Assembly: GCF_000422385.1 (NCBI RefSeq) | Contig: NZ_KE383821.1 | Location: 73,940 to 137,939 of the forward strand | Direction of reading: 5' to 3' | Origin: Microbacterium indicum DSM 19969 | GTDB taxonomy: Bacteria; Actinomycetota; Actinomycetes; Actinomycetales; Microbacteriaceae | Length of the DNA: 64,000 nucleotides | Made by a program: the position numbers and the translations under genes | In this document: piece after piece, positions 9,273 to 19,451 of the stretch | Position numbering within the stretch: position 1 is the stretch's first letter | Layout: every line of letters starts with the position of its first letter | Notes under the pieces: generated by a model | What the model was told of the DNA's origin: nothing | The model's input: only the letters and a program-made list of their open reading frames with translations | Databases searched by the model: none

Positions 9273-10638
9273 CGATGCTCCAAACCGTTCCATCGGGTGT
9301 GTCTTCGAGGGCGACGCCCGCGACCGCGAAGAGATCGCGGATGCGGTCGGCCGCCGCCCAGTCCTTCTCGGCGCGCGCCGTGGCGCGCTGTGCGACGAGT
9401 TCGTCGACGAGGGTCGAGAGAGCCCCGTGATCCGCCGACGAACCGCCGGTCAGATCGTCGAAACCGAGAACCCCCATCATGCCCGACACGCCTGAGAGGG
9501 CGCCCCGGACGGCCGCCTCGTCTCCCGCGTCGAGAGCCGTGTTGCCCGCCCGCACGGTCTCGTGCAGCGCCGCGAGCGCCTGCGGGACGCCGAGGTCGTC
9601 GTCCATCGCGGCCGCGAACGCGTCGGGGATCGACGGATCCGTCTGCCCCACGAGGCGCTCGGCTCGCTGGACGAAGCCGTCGATCCGCTCGAGCGCGGCG
9701 CGCGCCTCGTCGAGGCCCTGGTCGGAGACGTCGAGGCTCGAGCGGTAGTGCGCCGCGGCGAGCGCGTAGCGCACCGTGCGCGGCGGACGCGCGGCGAGCA
9801 GGTCGCGCGCGAGGGTGAAGTTGCCGAGCGACTTCGACATCTTCTGGCCCTCGACCGTGACGAGGCCGTTGTGGACCCAGTAGCGGGCGAAGGCGTCGCC
9901 GGCCGCGGCCGACTGCGCGAGCTCGTTCTCGTGGTGCGGGAAGCGCAGGTCAAGGCCGCCCCCGTGGATGTCGAACTCGGGCCCGAGGTAGCGGCGCGAC
10001 ATCGCCGAGCACTCGATGTGCCAGCCCGGGCGGCCGGGCCCCCACGGCGAGTCCCACGACGCGTCGGCGGGCTCGTCGGCCTTACGCGCCTTCCAGAGCG
10101 CGAAGTCGTGCGGGTCGCGCTTGCCGCGCAGATCGGCGTCGGCGTCGCCCTCCATGTCATCGAGCGCCTGGCGCGTGAGCGCGCCGTACTCGGGCCACGA
10201 ACGCGTGTCGAACCACACGTCGCCGTCGGCCGCGTACGCGTGACCCGCGTCGATGAGCCGCTCGATCAGCTCGTGCATCTGCGGGATCGACGCCGTCGCG
10301 CGCGGCTCGTAGGTGGGCGGCAGCACGCCGATCGCGTCGCCGACGGCGGTGAACTCCCGCTCCATGCGGTAGGCGAGCGCCCACCACGGTTCGGCGTCCG
10401 TCGCGTTGGCGAGGACCTTGTCGTCGATGTCGGTGACGTTGCGCACGAGCGTCACGCGCCCGAAGCGGTGCGCGAGCCACCGACGCAGCAGGTCGAAGGC
10501 GAGCGCGCTGCGGAGGTGACCCAGGTGGGGGCCCGACTGCACCGTCGGCCCGCAGACGTACATCGTCACGTTCGACGGATCGAGCGGGGCGAAGTCGCGC
10601 AGCGCCTGCGCGCGGGAGTCGTACAGCCTGACGGTCAC
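9265..10638 (-). CDS. cysS: Cysteinyl-tRNA synthetase
   Basis: 457 residues. The class I signatures are present: [20 protein letters not shown] contains the zinc-ligand Cys and the HIGH-type box, [13 protein letters not shown] and HHENELAQS hold further Zn ligands, and KMSKSLGNF is the KMSKS loop. It charges tRNA-Cys. The start is GTG at 10638, overlapping the ispDF stop in a GTGA arrangement. The gene is the middle member of a tight ispDF-cysS-rlmB operon. Confidence 0.96.
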   Translation of the reverse strand: MTVRLYDSRAQALRDFAPLDPSNVTMYVCGPTVQSGPHLGHLRSALAFDLLRRWLAHRFGRVTLVRNVTDIDDKVLANATDAEPWWALAYRMEREFTAVGDAIGVLPPTYEPRATASIPQMHELIERLIDAGHAYAADGDVWFDTRSWPEYGALTRQALDDMEGDADADLRGKRDPHDFALWKARKADEPADASWDSPWGPGRPGWHIECSAMSRRYLGPEFDIHGGGLDLRFPHHENELAQSAAAGDAFARYWVHNGLVTVEGQKMSKSLGNFTLARDLLAARPPRTVRYALAAAHYRSSLDVSDQGLDEARAALERIDGFVQRAERLVGQTDPSIPDAFAAAMDDDLGVPQALAALHETVRAGNTALDAGDEAAVRGALSGVSGMMGVLGFDDLTGGSSADHGALSTLVDELVAQRATARAEKDWAAADRIRDLFAVAGVALEDTPDGTVWSIDG

Positions 10639-11804
10639 CCGTCAAGCGTAGTCGGCACGATCACCGCGACGGCGAGCGCCTGCACGCCCTCGGCGCGGCC
10701 CGTGAACCCGAGCCCGTCGGTCGTGGTCGCCGACACCGCGACGGGGGCGCCGACGGCGCGGCTCAGCGCCGCCGCGGCCTCGGCCCGCCGCGCGGCGAAG
10801 CGCGGGCGCTGGGTCTGCACCTGGACCGACACGTTCCCGGGGCGCCACCCGGCCGCCGCGAGGATCGCGACGGTCTCGCGTAGGAACTCCTCGCCGTGCG
10901 CGCCCGCGAACTCGGGGCGCGCGGTTCCGAACCGGCTGCCGATGTCGCCGAGCCCAGCCGCGCCCAGGAGCGCGTCGACGACCGCGTGCGCGACGGCGTC
11001 GCCGTCGGAGTGCCCCGACAGCGCCTGCTCGCCCGGCCACTCGAGGCCCGCGAGCCAGAGGGATCCCTCTCCCCCGAACGCGTGCACGTCGGTGCCGACG
11101 CCGACGCGGAACGGCGGCGCCGCGGGTGCGATGAGCTGGCGCGCCCGGTCGAGGTCGGCGGGCGTCGTGATCTTGAACGCGAGCGCCGATCCCTCGACCC
11201 GCACGAGGGCGTGCCCCGCGGCGGCGACGAGGGCCGCGTCGTCGGTGTACTCCTCGGCGGCGATCTCGTACGCTGCGACGAGCACGTCGCGGCGGAATCC
11301 CTGCGGGGTCTGCGCGGCCGCGAGCTGGGCGCGGTCGACGACGCCCGTGATCGCGTCGCCCTCGACGCGCTTGATGGTGTCGACGACCGGCATCGCGGGG
11401 ACGACGCCGTGACCCGTCTCGCGCACGACGTCCGCGACCCGGTCGATGACCTCGGGCGGCGTCAGGGCACGGGCCGCGTCGTGCACGAGGACCGTCTCGA
11501 CCGTCGGCAGCAGCTTCGCGAGGCCCGCCCGCACCGACTGCTGCCGTGTCGCGCCGCCCGCGACCACGGAGACGAGGTCGCGGCGCGCGCCGGCGATCTC
11601 GTGCGCCTCGGCGAGCGCCTCGCCCACGCGGTCGGCGGGCGCCACGACGACGACCTGCGCCTCGCGCGCCGCGAAGACCCCCGCGAGGCAGTGCCGCAGG
11701 ATCGTGTGCTCGTCGAGGCCGACGAACGCCTTGGGCGCTGCCTGGCCGAGGCGCGTTCCACTGCCCGCCGCGACGACGACGATCGCGGTCGTGATGCTCT
11801 GCAT
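10635..11804 (-). CDS. ispDF: Bifunctional IspD-IspF enzyme of the MEP isoprenoid pathway
   Basis: 389 residues. Residues 1 to about 228 are 2-C-methyl-D-erythritol 4-phosphate cytidylyltransferase (Isp[13 protein letters not shown] loop, [17 protein letters not shown]). Residues about 230-389 are 2-C-methyl-D-erythritol 2,4-cyclodiphosphate synthase (Isp[36 protein letters not shown]). The fusion skips the IspE step between them but is a known arrangement. It supplies IPP/DMAPP, which also feed the carotenoid operon further right in this window. It is the first gene of the ispDF-cysS-rlmB operon, and its start lies just past the carD terminator. Confidence 0.96.
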   Translation of the reverse strand: MQSITTAIVVVAAGSGTRLGQAAPKAFVGLDEHTILRHCLAGVFAAREAQVVVVAPADRVGEALAEAHEIAGARRDLVSVVAGGATRQQSVRAGLAKLLPTVETVLVHDAARALTPPEVIDRVADVVRETGHGVVPAMPVVDTIKRVEGDAITGVVDRAQLAAAQTPQGFRRDVLVAAYEIAAEEYTDDAALVAAAGHALVRVEGSALAFKITTPADLDRARQLIAPAAPPFRVGVGTDVHAFGGEGSLWLAGLEWPGEQALSGHSDGDAVAHAVVDALLGAAGLGDIGSRFGTARPEFAGAHGEEFLRETVAILAAAGWRPGNVSVQVQTQRPRFAARRAEAAAALSRAVGAPVAVSATTTDGLGFTGRAEGVQALAVAVIVPTTLDG

Positions 11805-11817
11805 CCCTCAAAAATAA

Positions 11818-11850
11818 CGGCCCCGCGTCTCACAGGGAGACGCGGGGCCG
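11818..11850 (-). terminator. carD terminator
   Basis: A 14-bp GC-rich stem (11818-11831 with 11837-11850) is followed, in the minus direction, by TTATTTTTG. It lies between carD and ispDF and is oriented for carD. Confidence 0.9.
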
Positions 11851-11868
11851 TCGAACGCGGTTCTGCGA

Positions 11869-12354
11869 TCAGCCCTCGGCGAGGGCCGCGTCGAGGATCC
11901 CGGCGGCCTCCTCCTCGGAGACCTCCTTCGCGAGCGCGAGCTCGGACTCGAGCACCTGGCGGGCCTTCGCCAGCAGGCGCTTCTCGCCAGCCGACAGCCC
12001 GCGGTCCTGATCGCGGCGCCAGAGGTCGCGCACGACCTCGCTGACCTTGATCACGTCGCCTGAGGCGAGCTTCTCGCCGTTGGCCTTGAAGCGACGCGCC
12101 CAGTTCGTGGGCTCCTCGGTGAAGGGCGCCTTCAGCACGTCGAAGACCTTGCTGAGCCCGTCTTCTCCGATGACGTCGCGCACGCCGACGAGGTCGACGT
12201 TGTCGGCCGGAACCTCGATGACGAGGTCGCCCTGCGAGACGTTGAGTTTGAGGTACGTCTTCTCTTCGCCCTTGATGACGCGAGTCTTGACCTCGGTGAT
12301 AGTTGCGGCCCCGTGGTGGGGGTAGACGACGGTCTCGCCAACCTCAAAAAGCAT
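11869..12354 (-). CDS. carD: CarD-family RNA polymerase-binding regulator
   Basis: 161 residues. The N-terminal RNA-polymerase-interacting Tudor-like domain begins [19 protein letters not shown] and includes KTYLKLNV. The C-terminal helical DNA-binding domain contains [17 protein letters not shown] and [14 protein letters not shown]. CarD binds the RNAP beta subunit and stabilises open complexes, especially at rRNA promoters. It is a single gene with its own terminator. The start at ATG 12354 matches the family N-terminus. Confidence 0.96.
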   Translation of the reverse strand: MLFEVGETVVYPHHGAATITEVKTRVIKGEEKTYLKLNVSQGDLVIEVPADNVDLVGVRDVIGEDGLSKVFDVLKAPFTEEPTNWARRFKANGEKLASGDVIKVSEVVRDLWRRDQDRGLSAGEKRLLAKARQVLESELALAKEVSEEEAAGILDAALAEG

Positions 12355-12534
12355 ATGAGTTATGTCCTTCCCGGCCTATCGAGTTTACCACAAGCAGAAA
12401 TGCGATAAGATCCCCGGCCGCTCACCGGACCGGCCCCCTCACGCGCGCGCGAGGCCACAGAAATCGGGCCCGCCGACCCCGTAGGATGGACCATGGCCCG
12501 CGGCCGGGCCGCGTCTGCGACACCTGGAGGATCC

Positions 12535-13062
12535 GTGAAATCGCGCGTCTTTGCGTCCCTCGCCCTCGGGGGCATCGTTCTGCTCTCGGCAACGGGCTGC
12601 TCGAACCTCACGCAGCAGGCGACGACGCTGCACGTGAACCCTTCCGACGGCGTGAGCATCGCCTCGCAGGAGTCCGACACCGTCGTGCTGCGCAACGTCT
12701 TCATCGTCGCCGACCAGGACGGCGCCGAGGGCAACCTCGTGGCCGGCATCGTCAACTCGGGCGACGACGACTCGACCGTGACGGTCGACTGGACGGGCGG
12801 CACCGCGACCGTCGACGTCCCCGCGAACTCGACCGTGAGCCTCGGCGGCGAGGACGAGCCCCTGCTGCTCGAGAGCCTCGACGCCAAGCCGGGCTCGACG
12901 ACCGAGGTCTACTTCCAGGCCGCCGACCAGGACGGCGCCTCGGCTGAGATCCCCGTCCTCGACAACTGCCTCACCGAGTACGCCGACCTCGCGCCGACCG
13001 ACTCGCCGACGTCGCGCGCGACGTGCGACCCGCAGTCGTTCGTGGAGGACGAGCACGAGTGA
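12535..13062 (+). CDS. Secreted lipoprotein of unknown function
   Basis: 175 residues from GTG 12535, preceded by a GGAGG site 5 nt upstream. The upstream in-frame ATG at 12493 has no ribosome site and adds no signal-peptide features. A lipoprotein signal peptide ends in LLSATGC with Cys22 as the lipidation site. The mature part is mainly beta-type and acidic, with the segments RNVFIVADQDGAEGNLVAGI and TATVDVPANSTVSLGG, and resembles small DUF-type actinobacterial lipoproteins. It is divergent from carD. The function is unknown. Confidence 0.8.
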   Translation: MKSRVFASLALGGIVLLSATGCSNLTQQATTLHVNPSDGVSIASQESDTVVLRNVFIVADQDGAEGNLVAGIVNSGDDDSTVTVDWTGGTATVDVPANSTVSLGGEDEPLLLESLDAKPGSTTEVYFQAADQDGASAEIPVLDNCLTEYADLAPTDSPTSRATCDPQSFVEDEHE

Positions 13063-13074
13063 TCCTCGGTCGAT

Positions 13075-13118
13075 GAGATGACGAAGGGCCCGGCTGACGC
13101 CGGGCCCTTCGTCATCTC
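13075..13118. terminator. Bidirectional terminator between the lipoprotein gene and regX3
   Basis: A perfect 20-bp stem (13075-13094 with 13099-13118) with a 4-nt TGAC loop lies between convergent genes. Confidence 0.92.
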
Positions 13119-13128
13119 AGCTCCGCGA

Positions 13129-13812
13129 TCAGCCCTCGAAGCGGTAGCCGAGGCCGCGCACCGTCACGAGCATGACGGGCTTCGACGGCGTCTCCTCGAT
13201 CCGCGAACGGATCCGCTTGATGTGCACGTCGAGCGTCTTGGTGTCGCCGAAGTAGTCGGATCCCCACACGCGGTCGATGAGCTGGCCGCGGGTCAGCACG
13301 CGCCCCGTGTTGCGCATGAGCAGCTCGAGGAGCTCGAACTCCTTGAGCGGCATGTTGATCTGCTCGCCGTCGACCGCGACGGTGTGCCTGTCGATGTCGA
13401 GCGCGACGCGGCCGCCCTCGAGGACGTGCTCGTCGAGGTCCTCCTCTGGCGTCGTGCTGCGGCGCATCACGGCGCGCATGCGGGCGAGCAGCTCGCGCGA
13501 CGAGTAGGGCTTCGTGACGTAGTCGTCGGCGCCGAGCTCGAGCCCCACGACGATGTCGACCTCGCTGTCCTTCGCGGTCAGCATGACGATCGGCACCTGC
13601 GACGTCGTGCGCACCTGGCGGCACACCTCGGTTCCGGGTATCCCCGGCAGCATGAGGTCGAGCAGGATCACGTCGGCGCCCTGCTCGCGGAAGACCCGCA
13701 GGGCCTTCTCGCCGTCGTCGGCGATCTCGACCTCGTAGCCCTCGCGCTGCAGGAGGTAGGCGAGCGGGTCGGCGAGATCGGGTTCGTCCTCGACGATCAG
13801 AACACGCGTCAT
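13129..13812 (-). CDS. regX3: RegX3/PhoP-type response regulator of the phosphate system
   Basis: 227 residues, OmpR/PhoB family. The receiver domain has the acidic pair ED at residues 8-9, phospho-acceptor Asp52 in ILLDLMLPG, the switch Thr in MLTAKD and Lys in TKPYSSREL. The C-terminal winged helix has LTRGQLIDRVWGSDYFGD and TVRGLGYRFEG. It overlaps the kinase stop/start by 4 bp (ATGA) and is the lower member of the senX3-regX3 operon. The neighbouring phoU and PHO-box-like repeats support a phosphate-starvation role. Confidence 0.92.
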   Translation of the reverse strand: MTRVLIVEDEPDLADPLAYLLQREGYEVEIADDGEKALRVFREQGADVILLDLMLPGIPGTEVCRQVRTTSQVPIVMLTAKDSEVDIVVGLELGADDYVTKPYSSRELLARMRAVMRRSTTPEEDLDEHVLEGGRVALDIDRHTVAVDGEQINMPLKEFELLELLMRNTGRVLTRGQLIDRVWGSDYFGDTKTLDVHIKRIRSRIEETPSKPVMLVTVRGLGYRFEG

Positions 13813-14999
13813 ACGGTCTCTTCCTTCTTCTGCGCCTTCTTGCGGCGCTTCTTGGTCTGCTTATCCGCGGTCGACAGCCCCTCGGGCGTCTCGCCGCGCG
13901 GCAGGCGGATCGTGAACGTGGATCCCTGGCCCTCGCGGGACCAGAGCCGCACCTCGCCGCCGTGACGCTGGATCGCGTGCTTCACGATCGCGAGGCCGAG
14001 ACCCGTGCCGGCCGTGCGGCGGGACCGGGCCTCGTCGGCGCGGAAGAAGCGCTCGAAGATGCGCTTCTGGTCCTCGTCGGCGATGCCGATCCCCGTGTCG
14101 GTCACGGCGATCTCGACCGCCTCGTCCGATGAGCGCACCCCGACGCCCACGTGGGAGCCCTCGGGCGAGTAGACGATGGCGTTCGAGAGCAGGTTGCCGA
14201 CGGCCTCGATGAGCACGCGCGAGTCGCCGTGCACGTAGAGCCCGCGCTCGCCGCCGACGACGATGTCGACGCCCGCTCCCGTCGCCGTGACCTGGTGCGC
14301 CTCGACGGCCGACTGCACGACCTCGTCGATCGACACGGGGCCGACGTCGGTGAGCTCGTCGGCCGCCTGCAGCCGCGAGAGGTTCATGATGCGGCCCGTG
14401 AGCTGGCCGAGGCGCGCGGCCTCGGCGCCCATGCGCTCGGAGAAGCGGCGCACCTGCTCGGGGTCATCCGCCGCCATCTCGAGGGCCTCGGCGAGCAGCT
14501 GGATCGCCCCGACGGGCGTCTTCAGCTCGTGGCTCGTGTTCTGGATGAAGTCCTGCCGCGTCTGCTGCAGCCGCTCCTGCTCCGAGATGTCGCGCACGAG
14601 GACGACGATGAAGTCCTCGCCCATCTGCGCCGCGCGGGCGACGACGAGCCGCGGCTCGCGCGCCAGGCGCCCGGCGCGGATCCGCATCGTCTGGGTCTCG
14701 GACGCGCCCATCTGCCGCGCCGTCTTCATGAGGCCGCGCAGCTCCTCCTGCTCGAGCCTGTCGCCCGCCACGGCGCCCATCCAGCCGGATCCGGGCGACG
14801 TCGCGACGACGCGCCCCGACGGATCCGTGACGATCGCGGCGTCGTCGAGGACGCCCAGCAGCGCGACCGCCTCGACGGGCAGCCGCGGGTGCGCGTGCGT
14901 GAGCGCACGGCTCCTCGCCCGCATCGCTGCGACGATCACGACGACGATGACCGCTCCGATGGCGACCCCGACGAGCAGGGCCAACAGAGCATCTGGCAT
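13809..14999 (-). CDS. senX3: SenX3-type phosphate sensor histidine kinase
   Basis: 396 residues. One N-terminal membrane helix (residues about 4-26) precedes a PAS-like domain (about 45-140). The HisKA box has His157 in NTSHELKTPVG, and the HATPase domain has N box NLLSNAIVYSPEG, G1 DTGIGIADED and G2 GTGLGLAIVKHA. A Lys/Arg-rich tail ends the protein. A single membrane helix and no large extracellular sensor are typical of SenX3/PhoR kinases, which sense phosphate through the Pst/PhoU complex. It is divergent from phoU with about 206 bp of shared regulatory DNA. Confidence 0.92.
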   Translation of the reverse strand: MPDALLALLVGVAIGAVIVVVIVAAMRARSRALTHAHPRLPVEAVALLGVLDDAAIVTDPSGRVVATSPGSGWMGAVAGDRLEQEELRGLMKTARQMGASETQTMRIRAGRLAREPRLVVARAAQMGEDFIVVLVRDISEQERLQQTRQDFIQNTSHELKTPVGAIQLLAEALEMAADDPEQVRRFSERMGAEAARLGQLTGRIMNLSRLQAADELTDVGPVSIDEVVQSAVEAHQVTATGAGVDIVVGGERGLYVHGDSRVLIEAVGNLLSNAIVYSPEGSHVGVGVRSSDEAVEIAVTDTGIGIADEDQKRIFERFFRADEARSRRTAGTGLGLAIVKHAIQRHGGEVRLWSREGQGSTFTIRLPRGETPEGLSTADKQTKKRRKKAQKKEETV

Positions 15000-15071
15000 G
15001 AATACAGCGTAAAGTCACGAGCCCGGCCGTATGGCGCGGTGGCCGCTGATCTCGTGGCAGACGGCCCGTCT

Positions 15072-15100
15072 GTTCACGAAGCTTCCACCGTTCGTTAACC
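15072..15100 (+). promoter_or_regulatory. Candidate PHO box (three heptamers at 11-nt spacing)
   Basis: Three heptamers, GTTCACG (15072), TTCCACC (15083) and GTTAACC (15094), are spaced exactly 11 nt apart. They match the actinobacterial PhoP/RegX3 direct-repeat consensus GTTCACC at 6, 5 and 6 of 7 positions. They lie in the senX3-phoU divergent region, about 106 bp before the phoU start, where autoregulation of the two-component system is expected. Confidence 0.6.
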
Positions 15101-15205
15101 TACGGTCGACATCGGGGCCGCCCCCGTGCGCGACCCTGGCCAGGCTGGACATCCGACTGCCGACGTCCGGCCCCCGATTCCCACCCGAACCGAAAGGTCT
15201 CACCG

Positions 15206-15901
15206 ATGCGCGAAGTGTTCCACGACACGCTCGAAGACATCCAGGGCCGCCTCGTCGAGGTGGCCGAGCTGGTCTCCGAGGCGATCACGAAGGCGGTCGA
15301 CGCGTTCACTCACGGCGACGTCGCCCTCGCAGAAGAGGTCATCGCCAACGACGAGCAGATCGACGCCCTCGCGGTGTCGGTCGACGAGATCGCGATCGAG
15401 ACCCTCGCGATGCAGCAGCCCGTCGCCCACGACCTGCGCGTCATCATCTCGGCGCTCCGCGCGACCGCGTCGCTCGAGCGCATGGGCGACCTCGCCGAGC
15501 ACATCGCGCAGCTCGTGCGCTCGCGCTACCCCGAGCGCGCGATCCCCAAGGGGCTCAAGGGCACGTTCAAGAAGATGGGCGAGAAGGACGTCGTCGCCGC
15601 CCGCACGCTCGTCGAGCTGCTGCGCACGCAGGACCTCAAGTACGCGGCCGAGCTGCGCGACCTCGACGACGACATCGACGAGCTCCACGCCTCGGTGTAC
15701 GAACGCGTCCTCGGCGACTCGTTCTCGGGCGAGATCCCCGGCGCGATCGACGCGACGCTCGCGAGCCGCTACCACGAGCGCTTCGCCGACCACGCCGTCT
15801 CGGTCGCGAAGAAGGTCGTGTACCTCGCGACGGGCGACTGGGCCGGGGCCGACGACGTCGTGCCCGAGGTCGAGATCATCGACACGACGCCCGCCGACTG
15901 A
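15206..15901 (+). CDS. phoU: Phosphate-specific transport system accessory protein PhoU
   Basis: 231 residues, all helical, with two PhoU repeats. The first contains NDEQIDALAVSVDEIAIETL and RVIISALRATASLERMGDLA. The second contains DDDIDELHASVYERVLGDS and the metal-binding type SRYHERFADHAVSVAK. PhoU links the Pst transporter to the SenX3/PhoR kinase and represses signalling when phosphate is high. It is divergent from senX3-regX3. The start ATG 15206 follows an AAAGG site. Confidence 0.95.
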   Translation: MREVFHDTLEDIQGRLVEVAELVSEAITKAVDAFTHGDVALAEEVIANDEQIDALAVSVDEIAIETLAMQQPVAHDLRVIISALRATASLERMGDLAEHIAQLVRSRYPERAIPKGLKGTFKKMGEKDVVAARTLVELLRTQDLKYAAELRDLDDDIDELHASVYERVLGDSFSGEIPGAIDATLASRYHERFADHAVSVAKKVVYLATGDWAGADDVVPEVEIIDTTPAD

Positions 15902-15914
15902 CGGCGCGCGACGA

Positions 15915-15952
15915 GAAGCGCCCCACGGATCCGCGGATCCGTGGGGCGCTTC
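15915..15952. terminator. Bidirectional terminator between phoU and gpm
   Basis: An 18-bp perfect stem (15915-15932 with 15935-15952) with a 2-nt loop lies between convergent genes. Confidence 0.9.
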
Positions 15953-15963
15953 GACGTGTGGGG

Positions 15964-16707
15964 TTACTTCTTGCCCTGGTTGGCGACGGCCGCGGCGCCC
16001 GCCTCGGCGGCCTCGGGGTCGAGGTAGCGGCCGGGTCCGACGGGCTTCATGTCGTCGCCGAGCTCGTAGACGAGCGGGATGCCCGTGGGGATGTTGAGCG
16101 CCGCGATGTCGTCGTCGCTGATGCCGTCGAGGTGCTTCACGAGCGCGCGCAGCGAGTTGCCGTGCGCCGCGACCATGACGGTCTTCCCCGCCTGCAGGTC
16201 GGGGACGATCGAGGACTCCCAGTAGGGCAGCATGCGGTCGATGACGAGCTTGAGCGACTCGGTCGCGGGCAGCTCGTCGTCGATGCCGGCGTAGCGCGGG
16301 TCGTCGGTCTGCGCGAACTCGTCGTCGGCCGCGATGGCGGGCGGCGGCACGTCGAACGAGCGGCGCCAGGTCATGAACTGCTCCTCGCCGAACTCCTCGA
16401 GGGTCTGAGCCTTGTCCTTGCCCTGCAGCGCGCCGTAGTGGCGCTCGTTGAGGCGCCAAGAGCGGGTCACGGGGATCCACAGGCGGTCGGCCGCCTCGAG
16501 CGCGATGTTCGCGGTCTGGATCGCACGGCTCAGCACCGAGGTGTGCAGCACGTCGGGCAGCACACCCTGCTCGGCGAGCATCTCGCCGCCGCGCTTCGCC
16601 TCGGCCCGGCCCTTCTCGGTGAGTCGCACGTCGACCCATCCGGTGAAGAGGTTCTTCTCGTTCCACTCGCTCTGCCCGTGGCGGAGCAGGATCAGGGTGT
16701 GCGTCAT
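15964..16707 (-). CDS. gpmA: 2,3-bisphosphoglycerate-dependent phosphoglycerate mutase
   Basis: 247 residues from ATG 16707. The histidine-phosphatase signature [12 protein letters not shown] carries the phosphorylated His. [33 protein letters not shown] and the second catalytic His in [13 protein letters not shown] are all typical of GpmA. It interconverts 3- and 2-phosphoglycerate in glycolysis. It is convergent with phoU and divergent from the methyltransferase-like gene. Confidence 0.96.
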   Translation of the reverse strand: MTHTLILLRHGQSEWNEKNLFTGWVDVRLTEKGRAEAKRGGEMLAEQGVLPDVLHTSVLSRAIQTANIALEAADRLWIPVTRSWRLNERHYGALQGKDKAQTLEEFGEEQFMTWRRSFDVPPPAIAADDEFAQTDDPRYAGIDDELPATESLKLVIDRMLPYWESSIVPDLQAGKTVMVAAHGNSLRALVKHLDGISDDDIAALNIPTGIPLVYELGDDMKPVGPGRYLDPEAAEAGAAAVANQGKK

Positions 16708-16749
16708 GGGTCCATCGTATCCAGCGCGGTTTCGCGGCGGTGAACGAGA

Positions 16750-17559
16750 ATGGACACCATGCCCGCCCCGGAAGGATCCCCCACCCGCGGCACGACGGGC
16801 ACCAACCGCCTGCGACGCGTCGACAGGTGGATCGCCCAGCTTCCCGCGCTGCGGGATGCGCCCGACCCGCTCGTCGTCGACCTCGGCTTCGGCGCATCGG
16901 GCGTGACGGCCTTCGAGCTCGCGACGCGGCTGCGGCCGCTCGGCGCCGAGGTCCTGGGCCTCGAGCTCGACCCGGACCGCGTCGCGACCGCGCGGGAGCA
17001 GCTCGCATCGGTGCGCCGCGGCGAGACCGCGTTCGCGGCCGACCTGCCGGTCTCGTTCGGCCGCGGCGGCTTCGAGATCCCCGCGCCGCGGGATCCGCTC
17101 GTCGTGCGGGCCTACAACGTCCTGCGGCAGTACGACGAGGCCGAGGTGCCCGCCGCGTGGGAGCGCATGACGTCGCGCCTCGCCCCGGGCGGCGTCCTCG
17201 TGGAGGGGACGTGCGACGAGATCGGGCGCGTCTCGGCGTGGGTCGCCGTCACGGCCGCGGGGCCGCAGTCGCTCTCGATCTCGCTGTCGCTCCCCCACCT
17301 CGAGCGCCCGTCGATCGTCGCCGAGCGCCTGCCGAAGGCGCTCATCCACCACAACGTCGACGGCGAACGCGTGCACGACCTGATCCGCGACCTCGACGCC
17401 GAGTGGGATCGCGCCGCGGGATACGCCGCGTTCGGCCCCGTGCAGCGCTGGCTCGCCGCGACCGACGCCCTCGCCGTGCGCTGGCGGATCCTCACGCCGA
17501 AGCGCCGCTGCAGGCTCGGCGAGCTCACCGTGCCGTGGTCGTCCGTCTCCCCGCTCTGA
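16750..17559 (+). CDS. SAM-dependent methyltransferase-like protein
   Basis: 269 residues. A Rossmann-type motif I is visible as [19 protein letters not shown], with an acidic residue after strand 2 in [21 protein letters not shown]-binding fold is therefore likely. Further on, [21 protein letters not shown] and [14 protein letters not shown] resemble the motif IV-V region. The substrate is unknown. Orthologous class I methyltransferase-like genes often neighbour gpm and ygfZ in actinobacteria, which fits the context here. The start is ATG 16750, with a second ATG three codons later. Confidence 0.75.
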   Translation: MDTMPAPEGSPTRGTTGTNRLRRVDRWIAQLPALRDAPDPLVVDLGFGASGVTAFELATRLRPLGAEVLGLELDPDRVATAREQLASVRRGETAFAADLPVSFGRGGFEIPAPRDPLVVRAYNVLRQYDEAEVPAAWERMTSRLAPGGVLVEGTCDEIGRVSAWVAVTAAGPQSLSISLSLPHLERPSIVAERLPKALIHHNVDGERVHDLIRDLDAEWDRAAGYAAFGPVQRWLAATDALAVRWRILTPKRRCRLGELTVPWSSVSPL

Positions 17560-17574
17560 GGCGACGCCCCGGAA

Positions 17575-18651
17575 TCAGGAGCGCCGGCTCAGCCGCGTGA
17601 TCTTGGGGATCTCGGCGACGGATCCCGCGTCGGCCGGAACGATGACCTCCTGCGCGGCCGCGATGCGCGTGTCGTCGTGCACGACCACGAGGGGCGCATC
17701 GGACGGCGTGCGGCGGCTCACGATCGCGAGCGCGACCGGGCCCAGCTCGTGGTGGTTCGCGACCGAGGTGACGTGCCCGACCTCGGCGTCGCCGTTCACC
17801 ACCGCGTCGCCGGGCTCGGCCGGGACGTTCTCGGATCCGTCGAGGTGCAGGAGCACGAGACGGCGCGGCGGGTGCCCGAGGTTGTGGACCTTCGCGACCG
17901 TCTCCTGCCCGCGGTAGCAGCCCTTGTCGAGGTGCACGGCCGTGCGCAGCCAGTCGGCCTCGTGCGGGATCGTGCGCCCGTCGACCTCGTTCGCCCAGCG
18001 GGGCCGCCAGGCCGCGACCCGCAGGGCGTCGGCGGCGATCGCGCCCGCGACGGGCAGCTCGCCGAGGTCGGCGTCCGGCCGGACGATCGCCTCGACCCAG
18101 TGGTAGTCGGATCCGGGGTGCTCGGCGGCCTCGGCGTACTGCCACCCGCCGGCGACGACGGCGGGCCAGGGGTCGGCCCAGACGAGGGGGATCTCTCCCC
18201 CGCGCTCGGCGGTCTCGACGAGGCGGTCGGCGGCCGCGCCCCCGCGGAAGGCGGCGACGACCGCGAGGTCGTCGCGGACCGCGATCTCCACGCGCATGCG
18301 GAAGCGCATCATCGTGAGCCACTTCGCGAGGCCCGCCGCGTCGTCGCGGTCGACGAGCAGCCACGCCGTCTCGCCGTCGTCGAGGACGCCCGCGACGTGC
18401 TCGACGCGGCCCTGCGGGTCGAGCACGAGGAACTCGGTGCTCTCGCCCGGCTGGAGGGTCGCGACCTGCTGCGATGTGATCGAGTCGAGCCAGGTGAGGC
18501 GATCGGGGCCCGTCAGCGAGACGATCGCGCGATCGCCGCGGGGCGCGACGGCGGCGCCGGCGGCGAGGCGCCGCTGCTCGGCGACGGGGTTGCCGGCGTG
18601 CTGGATCACGCCCGCGTCGTCTCGGACGACGCCCGCGCGATCGCCCAGCAT
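17575..18651 (-). CDS. ygfZ: YgfZ/GcvT-type folate-binding protein
   Basis: 358 residues from ATG 18651. The GcvT-like folate-binding domain contains [19 protein letters not shown] and [13 protein letters not shown]. The diagnostic YgfZ motif KGCYRGQE is present in [18 protein letters not shown]. YgfZ proteins help maturation or repair of some Fe-S enzymes in a folate-dependent way. The start overlaps the stop of the upstream nitrobindin-like gene by one base, so the two are cotranscribed and probably coupled. Confidence 0.92.
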   Translation of the reverse strand: MLGDRAGVVRDDAGVIQHAGNPVAEQRRLAAGAAVAPRGDRAIVSLTGPDRLTWLDSITSQQVATLQPGESTEFLVLDPQGRVEHVAGVLDDGETAWLLVDRDDAAGLAKWLTMMRFRMRVEIAVRDDLAVVAAFRGGAAADRLVETAERGGEIPLVWADPWPAVVAGGWQYAEAAEHPGSDYHWVEAIVRPDADLGELPVAGAIAADALRVAAWRPRWANEVDGRTIPHEADWLRTAVHLDKGCYRGQETVAKVHNLGHPPRRLVLLHLDGSENVPAEPGDAVVNGDAEVGHVTSVANHHELGPVALAIVSRRTPSDAPLVVVHDDTRIAAAQEVIVPADAGSVAEIPKITRLSRRS

Positions 18652-19256
18652 CAGGAGACCTTCGCGAGGCGCGCCGAGGCGTGCGACCCGAGCTCGCGCC
18701 CGAGGGCGGCGATGTCCCACGCCCAGAGCAGGTGGCCGTCGACGAGCCCGTACATGCGGGTCGCGGCCGTGTAGGCGCGGGCGCCGGCCGAGCGCACGAC
18801 GGCGTCGGTCCCGAGGTCGATGCGCGGCCCCTTGACCTCGCCGACGTAGAGCTCCTGCACGCCGTCGCTGTGCGAGATCGCGGCCTCGATCGCGAAGCCG
18901 TCGTCCTTCGTGCGCAGGCGCTCGATGTCCTCGGCCGTGCGGGCCTTCGCCGTTCCGGGCGCGGGGAGCAGGCCGGGGCCGGCGTCGCCCTCGCTCGCGG
19001 GGATCGCGAGGCGCCAGAAGCCGGTCTCGGCGACGAGGGGCTGCGAGGCGCGGAACGCCGAGCCCGCGGTCGTCGCAGTGGCCGAGTAGTTGAGATAGGG
19101 GCCGCCGTCGTGGCTGAAGCTCACGCGGTGCGCGAACTCGCCCTCGTAGCGGGTGTCGCCGACGGTGTAGTCGATGACGCCGGTTCCCTCCCACACGCCG
19201 ATGAGCCAGGACAGCGGGACGATCTCGGCGGGAAGGTCGGTGGGGATCTCGATCAT
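18651..19256 (-). CDS. Nitrobindin-like heme-binding beta-barrel protein (DUF1794/FABP-like)
   Basis: 201 residues. The N-terminal LIGVWEGTG matches the GxWxGxG signature of nitrobindins, and the rest alternates in a beta-barrel pattern. His192 in GSHASARL near the C-terminus is at the place of the proximal heme ligand in the family. Bacterial nitrobindins bind ferric heme and react with NO or peroxynitrite. Function here is inferred from the family. It is paired with ygfZ (one-base overlap), which suggests a shared oxidative or Fe-S context. Confidence 0.82.
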   Translation of the reverse strand: MIEIPTDLPAEIVPLSWLIGVWEGTGVIDYTVGDTRYEGEFAHRVSFSHDGGPYLNYSATATTAGSAFRASQPLVAETGFWRLAIPASEGDAGPGLLPAPGTAKARTAEDIERLRTKDDGFAIEAAISHSDGVQELYVGEVKGPRIDLGTDAVVRSAGARAYTAATRMYGLVDGHLLWAWDIAALGRELGSHASARLAKVS

Positions 19257-19306
19257 GATCCCCTCAGTCTATTTCGCGCCGGCGGGGACGGCGCGGACGC
19301 GGCGGA

Positions 19307-19441
19307 TCAGCGCTGGCCGCGGAAGAGGTTGACGATGACGGTTCCGGCGACGAACGCGATCGCGAGGCCCGCGAGGCCGAGGAGGCCGACGAAGAACATC
19401 TCGAGGGCGAAGACGTCGATGTCTGCGAGGAAGTCGAGCAT
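19307..19441 (-). CDS. 44-residue single-pass membrane protein
   Basis: A short gene from ATG 19441 with a GGGTGAGG ribosome site. The peptide starts [20 protein letters not shown] and has one hydrophobic helix of about 25 residues before a basic end (FRGQR). It begins 10 nt after the stop of the 112-residue membrane gene upstream, so the two form an operon. No family is recognised. Good codon bias and spacing argue that it is real. Confidence 0.65.
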   Translation of the reverse strand: MLDFLADIDVFALEMFFVGLLGLAGLAIAFVAGTVIVNLFRGQR

Positions 19442-19451
19442 GTGCCTCACC

